32,777 nucleotides of DNA, taken from NCBI GenBank assembly GCA_029211065.1, contig JARGFK010000049.1, positions 1 through 32,777 on the forward strand, read 5' to 3'. This DNA comes from Desulfobacterales bacterium. Its GTDB lineage: Bacteria; Desulfobacterota; Desulfobacteria; Desulfobacterales; JARGFK01. Each line of letters starts with the position of its first letter. Positions within the stretch are counted from its first letter, which is position 1. The notes beneath the pieces were generated by a model. It saw only the letters and a list, made by a program, of their open reading frames with translations, made no database searches and was not told the DNA's origin. Both the position numbers and the translations under genes were made by a program. Below, piece by piece: positions 24,027-32,465 of the stretch.

Positions 24027-24221
24027 TTTTTGCCCTGGGTTACGATCTTTAATTTGAATTCCCTAGTTTAATCAGGGGTACAGATATCACAAGTTGCAAC
24101 CGGCAAGTCAAGAGAATCTTGCCTGTTTACTTTTCAGAAGCGCCGTGGCGAGACTGTTCGAGAAGTTGCCGCACCCAATCAGTGCCAGATTGATCATTTT
24201 GTTCTGATTCACCTCTTAATC

Positions 24222-24328
24222 GCAATTCAATTCTACATCCAGGATGGTTGTGTGCCGAGCCCTGGGACCCTCTTGCAGGGCCGGTACGAAAAATAAAACT
24301 CTTTGCGTCCTTTGCGCCTTTGCGGTTC
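24222..24328. repeat. Partial copy of the 20.9-kb intergenic repeat
   Basis: The right part of the 20732-21001 element recurs here with moderate divergence: GGTTGTGT...GCAGGGCCGGTACGAAAAATAAA, then TTTGCGTCCTTTGCGCCTTT and GCGGTTC. No left terminal repeat is seen, so it is a half copy. It occupies most of the 312-bp gap (24027-24338) between the Tm-1-like and cupin genes. Confidence 0.6.
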
Positions 24329-24338
24329 TTCTTTTTCA

Positions 24339-24674
24339 TTAAGACGTGGCGGTAACGGTGATATATTCGGTTGTATCATCGGCAATGTTGAAATTGGAAT
24401 GCTCCTCACCGCGGAGAACCAGAACCGCCTGGCCCTGCCTGAGAGGACGCCCCCCCTCTTTCGACACAAACATCATGGCGCCTTTGAGCACGATAAAAAG
24501 CTGCTCGCCGTTTTCATGGACATGGGGGTCGCACCGTCCGGTTTTTTCCATACGGGTGTAGGACACTTTAAAGGCCTTGACGCCCAGGGATTCGTCCGCA
24601 AGCACCCGGCCGAGGAGATCATAATGCTGGGGCGGGACGCGTCCCGGAATATCATCAATGGTCATGAACTTCAT
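24339..24674 (-). CDS. Cupin-domain protein
   Basis: A 111-residue single-domain cupin. Motif 1 is DPHVHENGEQLF (about residues 49-60), with three potential metal ligands, and motif 2 is LRGEEHSNFN (about 88). GGAGG lies about 7 nt before the ATG. It is the third small cupin in the locus, placed between the molybdoenzyme gene and the Tm-1-like gene on the same strand. The function is unassigned. Confidence 0.85.
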   Translation of the reverse strand: MKFMTIDDIPGRVPPQHYDLLGRVLADESLGVKAFKVSYTRMEKTGRCDPHVHENGEQLFIVLKGAMMFVSKEGGRPLRQGQAVLVLRGEEHSNFNIADDTTEYITVTATS

Positions 24675-24719
24675 GCTGAACCTCCATTAAAACGGTGACA
24701 TGTTATAAGTGACGATTCA

Positions 24720-24775
24720 CGAGTTACGGGTTACGAGTTACGGGTTACGAGTTACGGGTGACGGGTAACAAGTGA
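24720..24775. repeat. 14-bp tandem repeat (CGAGTTACGGGTTA)
   Basis: Two perfect units and a partial third of CGAGTTACGGGTTA are followed by decaying GGTAACAAGTGACAAGTAAC units up to about 24785. Single related units occur near 18618, 18703 and 21040. It is in the 178-bp gap downstream of the molybdoenzyme gene; a dispersed non-coding repeat. Confidence 0.65.
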
Positions 24776-24852
24776 CAAGTAACAAGGGATAAGCTGCGGC
24801 AGCCGACTGCCTTCTTTTCTTTGATCCTGCAACACGTAACCCGCCGACTTCT

Positions 24853-26943
24853 TCAGCCTTCAACCGATACCCCCGCTTTGATATTACACAACAGCGCCCG
24901 GAATTCCGGGAAGCCCGAAACCGGATCCACCGCCATGTCATCCGTCAGAGAGTTGGCGCTGCCGCCGGAGTCACGACTCCAGCCGCTCAAGATGGCCACC
25001 ACGCCCGGGTGGATGCTTTCGGTCAGGTGGGCGGCGGCCTGAATGCTGCCGCGCGGTGATTCGAGGGTTACGGCCTGTCCGGTCCTGATGCCGAGACGGC
25101 GGGCCGTTTGGGTGTTTAATTCCACCAGCGGGTCCGGATATAAGTTTTTTAAACTTTCCAATTGCCGGAAGCGGGAATGGGTATAGCCCTTTGTTCTGGC
25201 GCCGGTCATGAGAACATAGGGGTATTGTTTTGCAAGATCCGGTCTGCTGACGGGACTTTCCACAGGTTCATGAAAGGTCGGAAGTGGATCATAACCCAGC
25301 CGGGCCATCTTTTCCGAATAGATTTCCACTTTTTTTGAATCGGTTTTAAAGCCGTCGCGCAGATAGGTTTGAAGTTCTCTTTGCCGGAAAAGGGTCCCGC
25401 CGGGCTGTTTATTCAGATCTTCCAGGGAAAACGGCGTGGGTTCCAACAATTCGGCATTGAGTTCATCAGCGGTCTTCCATGGAAAATATTTTGTATAGCC
25501 CATGCGCCGTCCGATTTCGCACAGGATCTTCCAGTCCTCCATACAGTCGCCCACCGGTTCGATGACTTTGTTGGACTTGGCGATGAGGGGGAGGCCATTA
25601 TGGTCAAAGTACGTGTTTCGCAGGTCTTCGGTCTCCTGATCGCTTGCGGCCGGCAGAAAAATGTCGGCAATCCGGGCCGTATCGGTTATGAACAGGTCCT
25701 GAACCAGCAGAAAGTCCAGCGATTCAAAAGCCCTTTTGACTTTTTCGGAATTGGGCCAGTTGACGAGGGGATTGCCGCCGATGACCAGGACCGCCTTGAT
25801 GGGATAGGGCTTCTGGGTAAGGATGGCATCCGTTAGCCGGGTGCCGGCCGTATGCTTGCGATTTTCGGTAAAGAGCGGAAATTCGGCTCCCAGGGGCGCT
25901 GTATTTTCGACCCGGTCCGGAAGGCCCATGCTTTTCAGCTTCAGACTCGGAAACGTCAGGTTGCCGCCGGAAATTTCAAGGTTGCCGCAAATGGCCATCA
26001 GGGTTGCGATTGCCCGCATGGTCTGGATGCCGTTGCTGCAATGTTCCAGGGCAACACCGACGGATATGCTGGCGGGCTTATGGGCTGCATACATCCGTGC
26101 CAGGGCGGTTACGGTTTCGGCCGGGACCCAGGTGATGTCCGCGACCTTTTGGGGAGTGAAATTCCGGACATGTTCAACCAGCTTGTCGAAACCGATCGTC
26201 CAATTATTTACGAAATCTTTATCATACAGGTCTTCACGGATAATGACATTCAGTAAACCAAGGGCCAGGGCACAGTCGGTGCCCGGGCGGATCCGGGCAT
26301 GGATATCGGCTTTTTTCGCCAGGGGTGTTGCAACCGGGTCGATCACGATGAGCTTTGCGCCCCCGGCCAGGGAGGTCTTGACGCCCTGCCATTCCGGAGC
26401 GGAGCTGGTCTGGGGATTTTTACCCCACAGCAGCATGCATTTGTTGTCGGGGGAATAATCGGCATTGGGGAGAGAGCCCACTGTCAGTTTAAACGCCATG
26501 TCCCGGGCGGCAAAACAGGTCCAGGCGCCGGATATGAAATTGGGGCTGCCGAATGCCTGGGCAAACCGCTTGACGATCTGGGGGGTCGAGCGGCAGGCCA
26601 GTCCGTTGCCGGCAAAGGGGACAACGGCGCCGGCGCCGAATTTTTTCCGGATCGCGGTCAGCCGGTCCACCACAAACGAAAAAGCTTCTTCCCAGCCGAT
26701 TTCCTGAAAGGCCCCGTTCACCTTTCGCAGGGGGGTGGTGACCCGCTCCTTTGCGTAAATCATTTCAGGAATCGCAAGGGCCTTGGGGCACGGCCGGTGA
26801 AAGGGATGTTCCTTCATCCCGGTTATCTTTTCAATGCCGGCACTATTCAGGTGAACATCGATGCCGCAGTGGTTCGTGCACATGTTGCAGAGGGTTTTAA
26901 CGATTTTCGTATTTTCTTTTTTACCTGATTGTGCTGCAGTCAT
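24853..26943 (-). CDS. Molybdopterin-dependent oxidoreductase (DMSO-reductase family)
   Basis: A 696-residue bis-MGD enzyme. The N-terminal 4Fe-4S site uses Cys19, Cys22, Cys26 and Cys52 (CNMCTNHC...PCPKA). The likely Mo-ligand residue is Cys143 in WTCFAARD, not Sec or Ser. Later family blocks include VIGGNPLVNWPNSE and, in the C-terminal domain, LNTQTARRLGIRTGQAVTL. No Tat signal is present, so it is probably cytosolic. The general layout recalls acetylene hydratase, formate dehydrogenase and transhydroxylase relatives, but the residues do not decide between them. The start ATG overlaps the stop of the Mo large-subunit gene by 4 bp, an unusual pairing of two different molybdoenzyme families. 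Confidence 0.9.
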   Translation of the reverse strand: MTAAQSGKKENTKIVKTLCNMCTNHCGIDVHLNSAGIEKITGMKEHPFHRPCPKALAIPEMIYAKERVTTPLRKVNGAFQEIGWEEAFSFVVDRLTAIRKKFGAGAVVPFAGNGLACRSTPQIVKRFAQAFGSPNFISGAWTCFAARDMAFKLTVGSLPNADYSPDNKCMLLWGKNPQTSSAPEWQGVKTSLAGGAKLIVIDPVATPLAKKADIHARIRPGTDCALALGLLNVIIREDLYDKDFVNNWTIGFDKLVEHVRNFTPQKVADITWVPAETVTALARMYAAHKPASISVGVALEHCSNGIQTMRAIATLMAICGNLEISGGNLTFPSLKLKSMGLPDRVENTAPLGAEFPLFTENRKHTAGTRLTDAILTQKPYPIKAVLVIGGNPLVNWPNSEKVKRAFESLDFLLVQDLFITDTARIADIFLPAASDQETEDLRNTYFDHNGLPLIAKSNKVIEPVGDCMEDWKILCEIGRRMGYTKYFPWKTADELNAELLEPTPFSLEDLNKQPGGTLFRQRELQTYLRDGFKTDSKKVEIYSEKMARLGYDPLPTFHEPVESPVSRPDLAKQYPYVLMTGARTKGYTHSRFRQLESLKNLYPDPLVELNTQTARRLGIRTGQAVTLESPRGSIQAAAHLTESIHPGVVAILSGWSRDSGGSANSLTDDMAVDPVSGFPEFRALLCNIKAGVSVEG

Positions 26944-29246
26944 ATGGGGTTTCTTTCTTTTTTTCGCAACCCGGCCAGGATTTTCTCCGGTGTGATGGGC
27001 AGTTCCCTGATGCGAACCCCGACGGCATCATAGATGGCATTGGCAATGGCCGGGGCGGTGGGCGCGGCAGCCGGCTCTCCGATCCCTTTGGCGCCGAAGG
27101 GTGCTTCGCAATGGTCGGATTCCACCAGGATCGAGACGATTTCGGGCAAATCCTCCATGGTGGCCAATTTATAATCGGCCAGGGTGTCATTTACAATACG
27201 TCCGTTCTCAAACTTGAATTCCTCCAGCATGGCATTGGACATCCCCATGATGACGGCGCCTTCGATCTGCTGCTCGCATCCCCTCGGGTTGATGGCCCGG
27301 CCCACGTCATGGGCGGCCGCAACTTTTACAAGACGCACCGTTCCGGTCTCGGTATCCACTTCCACCTCCACCGCGTGGGTGGCAAATTTCCAGAAGATGC
27401 TGCTCATGGATTCAAGCCCCGAAGAGGCCGCCAGCAGGGATGATCCGGCCGGAGAAAAATGTCCTTCTGAGATGAGGGTGCCGCCCTTGCCGCCGAATTT
27501 TTTCTCCATTAAACTTTTTAAATCCAGCCGTTCATCCCTGCCGGAGACCGTCACCAGGCCGTTATCAAGGTCCAGGCCGGCGGGGTCGGCTGAAAGAATT
27601 TCCGCGGCAAGCGACAGGATCTTTTTTCTCAGCTTCATGCCGGCCCGCTTTACGGCAGTGCCCATGTGAAAGGTGGTCCGGCTGGAGGTGACGCCGAAAT
27701 CATATGGTGAAATCATGGTGTCGGAGTTGGGAACCGAGATGACGCCCAAAGGTACGCCGATTGAATCCGCGGCCATTTGCGCCAGGACCGTTTTCTGGCC
27801 GGCGCCGACTTCCACCGAACTGCAGATCAGGGTGACGCTGCCGTCCTGGTTGAGCTTGATAAAACAGCTGGAATCAGAGGGGGTCGCGGTTCCCTTTATG
27901 GTGGTGGCCATGCCCCTGCCGCGGATTTTGGTTCCGTCGCCGGCCGGCTTTTTGTCTTTCCAGCCGATACCGTTGCAGGCCTGCGTCAGGGTTTCTTTCA
28001 AGCCGACGCTGTGGAGTCGTTGGCCGTTGATGTAGGGATCACCCTCCACGTATCCGTTTTTCAGTCTGATTTCCAGGGGATCGAATCCCATCTTTTCCGC
28101 GATGATATCCATCTGCTGTTCACAGGCAAAGGTGACCTGGGTGGTGCCGTAGCCGCGGTAGGCCCCGCTGATTTCCTTGTTGGTGTAAACCAGGCGCGAT
28201 AAAAGTTCGATGTTGGGAATGCGATAAGGGCCGAAAACCGTCAATGCGCCCCGCACGGCGACATCGGGCGCTTTGGAGCTGTAGGCGCCGTTGTCCCAGA
28301 CCAGTTCGGCCCTGCGCGCCAGGAAAGTCCCGTCTTTCTTCATGCCGGTTTTCAGCTTGACCGAAGCTGCGATGCGGGTTTGCGAAGCCGTCAGCTCCTC
28401 CTCTCTGGAAAACAGCACCTTGACCGGCCGGCCCCGGGTAAACCGGGCCAGGGCCACGGCCACGGCTTCGGCCACCAGGTTTCCTTTGCCGCCGAAACCG
28501 CCGCCGGAGTAAGAGGATATGATCCGCACGTGATTGATGGGAATAGCGAGGGCATCGCTCAGCTCTTTCATGCGGCGGTGCGGCCCGTCGGTGGAGGACC
28601 AGACGGTATAGGCGTTGCCGGCGCCGTTAAACTGAGCGGCGGCCGCATGGGTTTCCATGGGGGTATGGGCGACGGCATGCACGAAAAATTCATCTTCGAA
28701 AATTTCATCCGACTCCTGAAAACCCTGATCCATGTTTCCCAGGGAATAGGTCCGCAGGGTGCAGATGTTCGAACCGGCGACGCTGTTGTAATATTTGGTG
28801 CCGTAATAATCGGCCATATGTTCATGGATAATCGGCGCGCTTTCTTTTATGGCTTCATGGGGGTCGAAAACAGCCGGCAGTTCTTCATATGTCACCTTTA
28901 TTTTTTGAACAGCCTCCTGGGCCAGCGCTTCCGTCTCAGCGGCCACCGCGGCCACCGGTTCGCCGATATAGCGAACCTTGTCCAGGGCCAGAAAAGGCTG
29001 GTCCTTGATCATGGTGCCGAAGAGAAACGGGAAATCCCTGCCGGTTACCACCGCCCGCACGCCGGGCATTTTTTTTGCGAAACTGGTATCGATGCTGCGG
29101 ATCCTGGCGTGGGGCAGCGTGCTTCTCAGGACGGCGCCATAGAGCATTCCCGGTAATTCAATATCGGCGGTATAGACCGCATGCCCGGTGACTTTATCCA
29201 GCGCATCCAACCGGGGAACCGATTTGCCGACATATGTCGTAGCCAT
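26940..29246 (-). CDS. Xanthine-dehydrogenase-family Mo large subunit, second copy without small subunits
   Basis: A 768-residue protein closely similar to the large subunit at 14694-17021 over its whole length (both begin YVGK and share DIELPGML, PGVRAVVTG and AAVAAETEA blocks). Key motifs are present: GGGFGGKG (about residue 257), GAYRGYGTTQ (about 362), SSVEVGAGQKT and KGIGEPAAAPTAPAIANAI with the catalytic Glu. No 2Fe-2S or FAD gene adjoins it; instead it is coupled by a 4-bp overlap to a DMSO-reductase-family gene. It either borrows the small subunits of the plus-strand operon or has another electron partner. GGAACGA lies upstream of the ATG. Confidence 0.92.
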   Translation of the reverse strand: MATTYVGKSVPRLDALDKVTGHAVYTADIELPGMLYGAVLRSTLPHARIRSIDTSFAKKMPGVRAVVTGRDFPFLFGTMIKDQPFLALDKVRYIGEPVAAVAAETEALAQEAVQKIKVTYEELPAVFDPHEAIKESAPIIHEHMADYYGTKYYNSVAGSNICTLRTYSLGNMDQGFQESDEIFEDEFFVHAVAHTPMETHAAAAQFNGAGNAYTVWSSTDGPHRRMKELSDALAIPINHVRIISSYSGGGFGGKGNLVAEAVAVALARFTRGRPVKVLFSREEELTASQTRIAASVKLKTGMKKDGTFLARRAELVWDNGAYSSKAPDVAVRGALTVFGPYRIPNIELLSRLVYTNKEISGAYRGYGTTQVTFACEQQMDIIAEKMGFDPLEIRLKNGYVEGDPYINGQRLHSVGLKETLTQACNGIGWKDKKPAGDGTKIRGRGMATTIKGTATPSDSSCFIKLNQDGSVTLICSSVEVGAGQKTVLAQMAADSIGVPLGVISVPNSDTMISPYDFGVTSSRTTFHMGTAVKRAGMKLRKKILSLAAEILSADPAGLDLDNGLVTVSGRDERLDLKSLMEKKFGGKGGTLISEGHFSPAGSSLLAASSGLESMSSIFWKFATHAVEVEVDTETGTVRLVKVAAAHDVGRAINPRGCEQQIEGAVIMGMSNAMLEEFKFENGRIVNDTLADYKLATMEDLPEIVSILVESDHCEAPFGAKGIGEPAAAPTAPAIANAIYDAVGVRIRELPITPEKILAGLRKKERNPI

Positions 29247-29340
29247 TATTATTCGTTCCTTTCATTGCCGTTTTGAGAGGCGTCTGCAGGGCTCCACAGC
29301 AGTTGTCCACCTTTGCTTCAAAACAATACATATTCATTCA

Positions 29341-31260
29341 TCATGCCGGGGCCGTATTTATAATCATTTTGTTTTTGTAAGCCACGGACAGCATGACAAC
29401 TATACCTACCAATTTAACCAAGGGGTCGCCGAAAAGCAGCAGACCAGCGGATAGTGTTAATAATATTCGGGTGAACCATCTTAAAGGTCCCTTAAAGAAA
29501 CCGATGATTGAAATAGCGATAACCCCGACGGCGATAAAACTGGCAATGTAACTCAGGCAGATTTCCCACCAGGCGGCATTCATCAGAAACGCGGGCCGAT
29601 ATACCATAATGAAAGGCACGACATACATGACGAAACCCAGCCGTACGGACGCAAAACCGGTCTTCATGGGATTTGCCTTGGCGATGCCGGCGCCGACGAA
29701 AGCGGCCAGGCAAAAGGGAGGCGTCAGCGGCGAAGACTGGGTGAACCAGACAATGGCGAGATGGGCCGTTAAAAGGGGGACGCCCATTTCGATCATGGCC
29801 GGCGCCGCCAGGATCGCCAGTACGACATAGGCAGGCGTAACCGTCATTCCCATGCCGAGAACATAGGCGGCCAACAGTATCAATACAAGGGCGAGGGGGA
29901 GGATATTGTGCGAATAGGAAATAATCAGGGAAGAAAACTTCAAGGCCAGGCCCGGAAAGGTGATGCCCCCGAGGATGATTCCCATGGTGCCGGCGGTGGC
30001 CCCCAGCGCCAGGGAGCCTTTGGCGCCGTTGGACAATGTCCGGATCAGCGAACGGGGTGAAAAGCGGGTCTCCTTTTTCAGCATGGCGATGACAAACATG
30101 CCGAATATTGAATAAACCGCCGCCATATGGGGGGAATAGCGCATGGCCAGCATGACGATCAGCATCACGACCGGAATCATCAGCGGCCAGCCTTTCCGGA
30201 ACGTACTCCAGAAATCAGGCAGTTCTTCTTTTTTCATTCCTGTCAGCCCGTATTTGGCGGCATAGAAATGAATCGCGACATACAGTGAAAAATACCAGAG
30301 AATTGCCGGAACAATCGATATGATGACAATATCGATGTAGGGGGTGTTCGTCAGCGAAGCCAGCAGGAATATCACCGATCCCATGACCGGCGGCGTAATG
30401 TGGCCCCCGATGGAGGCCGCTGCTTCGATGGCCGCTGCGATATGGGGTTTAAACCCCGTTTTTATCATCATGGGGATGGTAAAGATGCCGGTAATGGCTA
30501 CGTTTGCCGAACCGCTTCCCACAATGGAACCGATAAAGCCGCTGCCGAGAACGGCCACCTTGGCGGCCCCTCCCTTGCCCCGCCCCACCAGGCAGAGCGC
30601 CATATCAATAAAGAAATCCCCGGTTTTGGTGGCGATCAGAAAGGACCCGAACAGGATAAAAAGAAAAATATAGGAGGCGTACGTACGCGTGATAACCCCG
30701 AAGATGCCTTCCAGGCTGTAAAGATATTCAAACACCCGCTGCAGGGAAAAGCCTTTATGGGCCAGATCGCCGGGGAAATAAGCCCCGAACAGGCAATAGA
30801 CCAGCAGCAGCACTCCCAATCCGGGCAACAGCGGGCCGAGGACCCTTCGACAGGATTCAAGGGATACGATCACCGCAAGGGTTCCAAAAAAGAAGTCCTG
30901 TTGCGAAAGCGATCCCACGCGATCTTCCATGGCCTCGAACTGGGTGATAAAGTAGACCACCATGGCGATGGTGGCCGCTATCAGCAGGAAGTCGACCACT
31001 GTGATGCGCTCGGGCGATTTTTTTCTGGCAGGATAAAGAATGAAAACCAGCACGGTCGTCAAACCAAAATAAACCGTCAAAAATATATAAAAGGAGACGA
31101 CCGTCAATGCGCATATGATCATGAAGAGAGAAAGCGATACCGCCAGGGAAACGGTCAGTATTTCCGTAACCCCCTTGGGCGACCTTGTGTCTACCAGTTC
31201 CGAACCTAAAATTGCCAGGCATTTGTTCCAGAATTTTTGCTGGCCGTTTGTCATCACCAT
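29341..31260 (-). CDS. TRAP transporter permease, fused small and large membrane subunits (TAXI type)
   Basis: A 639-residue protein with many hydrophobic helices. The first part corresponds to the DctQ-like small subunit, and the larger part to the DctM-like subunit, with the family segments VAVLGSGFIGSIVGSGSANV, IEAAASIGGHITPPVMG and WFTQSSPLTPPFCLAAFVGA. Fused QM permeases usually work with TAXI-type binding proteins, and one is encoded just upstream. The complex imports organic acids using an ion gradient. The start AGAGGGTCAGC-ATG fits. It lies 94 bp before the second Mo large subunit. Confidence 0.93.
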   Translation of the reverse strand: MVMTNGQQKFWNKCLAILGSELVDTRSPKGVTEILTVSLAVSLSLFMIICALTVVSFYIFLTVYFGLTTVLVFILYPARKKSPERITVVDFLLIAATIAMVVYFITQFEAMEDRVGSLSQQDFFFGTLAVIVSLESCRRVLGPLLPGLGVLLLVYCLFGAYFPGDLAHKGFSLQRVFEYLYSLEGIFGVITRTYASYIFLFILFGSFLIATKTGDFFIDMALCLVGRGKGGAAKVAVLGSGFIGSIVGSGSANVAITGIFTIPMMIKTGFKPHIAAAIEAAASIGGHITPPVMGSVIFLLASLTNTPYIDIVIISIVPAILWYFSLYVAIHFYAAKYGLTGMKKEELPDFWSTFRKGWPLMIPVVMLIVMLAMRYSPHMAAVYSIFGMFVIAMLKKETRFSPRSLIRTLSNGAKGSLALGATAGTMGIILGGITFPGLALKFSSLIISYSHNILPLALVLILLAAYVLGMGMTVTPAYVVLAILAAPAMIEMGVPLLTAHLAIVWFTQSSPLTPPFCLAAFVGAGIAKANPMKTGFASVRLGFVMYVVPFIMVYRPAFLMNAAWWEICLSYIASFIAVGVIAISIIGFFKGPLRWFTRILLTLSAGLLLFGDPLVKLVGIVVMLSVAYKNKMIINTAPA

Positions 31261-31395
31261 GCTGACCCTCTTTTCCTTTTTTCCTTCTGCCGCGAGACCC
31301 TAACATATTTTCGTCAACAACGAATTGGAAACTTGTCATTTCGAAACGCAGCGGTGGCATAATCGTTATATGGGTTCGTAGGTGCGAGGGCAAAG

Positions 31396-31428
31396 GGGAG
31401 GCGCCTCTGAACAAGGAGCGCGCCTCCC
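31396..31428. terminator. Intercistronic hairpin after the TAXI gene
   Basis: GGGAGGCGC (31396-31404) and GCGCCTCCC (31420-31428) form a 9-bp GC-rich stem 24 nt after the TAXI stop codon. There is no strong U-tract. It may act as a partial terminator or RNA stabiliser, so the binding protein is made in excess of the permease. Confidence 0.55.
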
Positions 31429-31451
31429 TATTGGCATCCGCTTGCAAAAAT

Positions 31452-32465
31452 TTATTTCAAACTGGAAATATTCGCAGGAATTGCAAGACCCTTCTCTTTC
31501 CAGAATTTTTCAGCGCCGGGGTGAAGCATCAAGCCGATTTGAGACATACCCGGCAGTTTGGGGACATCATCTTCATTCAAGGTCGACCATTTGTCCGATA
31601 CGGTGATGAGCCGCTGCTTTGCCTGCGGTGTGATCATTTCCTTGATCAGTTCATATACCGCCCAATCCGGAATGTCTTTGTGCGCCAGCAGATAGGCGGG
31701 ATACCCCAGACAATTGGCGGCCTGGGTCTGTCCCACATAGGTGTTCGGCGGTATCACAACCTTCACAAAGGCGGGGTGCTCTTTGATCATTTTGGCAATC
31801 ATATCGTCATCAACGGTTACGAACATGGCCTTCTTGGCTGAAAACAGCTCCATGATGGCGGGAACCGGCGGGGCGCTGGCAAATGAGGCCACATCGATCT
31901 TGCCGTCCATCATGGCGGCGGCCGACCCGCCGAAACCCAGAGAACTCGCATGGACCTTGTCGAGGATGCCATAGGCCTTTAACGTCAATTCGGCGATATA
32001 GCGCGTATTGGATCCCGGCGCCCCCAGATTGACCCGCTTTCCGATCATGTCCTTGAAGGTTTTGATGCCCCGATCCTGAAGGGTGACAAAAGCATGTAAT
32101 GAATCGCCCGAGTTGATTACCCCCCGAATGTTGGTCAACTTGCCGTCGCTGAACTTTTCGATTCCCAGCAAGCCCGGATAGATGATGGTGGTGCCGCAGA
32201 GACCGAAATCGGTTTCACCGTTGTTTACCAGGCGGGCATTGTGGACATACCCCTTGGTCGTCTGGGCGGTCAACGCTATTTTTTGTGAATTTTTTGAAAT
32301 GTAGTCGGCGACGGCGGCTGCCTGGATATAGGCGGATTGCCCGACGCCTGCACCGGCGATGGAAAATCTCTTTTGCTCCGCAAAAGCGTGAACTGTTAAA
32401 AACACCATGCAACATGACAGAACTCCTGCATAAAGAGCGGTTTTGATCAGTGTTTTACCTTTCAT
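31452..32465 (-). CDS. TAXI-family TRAP transporter solute-binding protein
   Basis: A 337-residue periplasmic receptor. The signal peptide has a basic start MKGKTLIK, a hydrophobic core and a cleavage site near AFA-EQ. TAXI-family blocks follow: FSIAGAGVGQSAYIQAAAVA near the new N terminus and GKRVNLGAPGSNTRYIAELT in the middle. It captures a substrate for the TRAP permease encoded downstream. ATG 32465 is chosen because AAGGAG stands about 10 nt upstream; an in-frame TTG at 32483 would place that site inside the gene. As the first gene of the block, it is the best candidate to reveal the substrate. Confidence 0.92.
   Translation of the reverse strand: MKGKTLIKTALYAGVLSCCMVFLTVHAFAEQKRFSIAGAGVGQSAYIQAAAVADYISKNSQKIALTAQTTKGYVHNARLVNNGETDFGLCGTTIIYPGLLGIEKFSDGKLTNIRGVINSGDSLHAFVTLQDRGIKTFKDMIGKRVNLGAPGSNTRYIAELTLKAYGILDKVHASSLGFGGSAAAMMDGKIDVASFASAPPVPAIMELFSAKKAMFVTVDDDMIAKMIKEHPAFVKVVIPPNTYVGQTQAANCLGYPAYLLAHKDIPDWAVYELIKEMITPQAKQRLITVSDKWSTLNEDDVPKLPGMSQIGLMLHPGAEKFWKEKGLAIPANISSLK

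Noticed and set aside
24720-24785. CRISPR array
   Set aside because: Units are 14 bp, adjacent and without spacers, and no cas gene is present.
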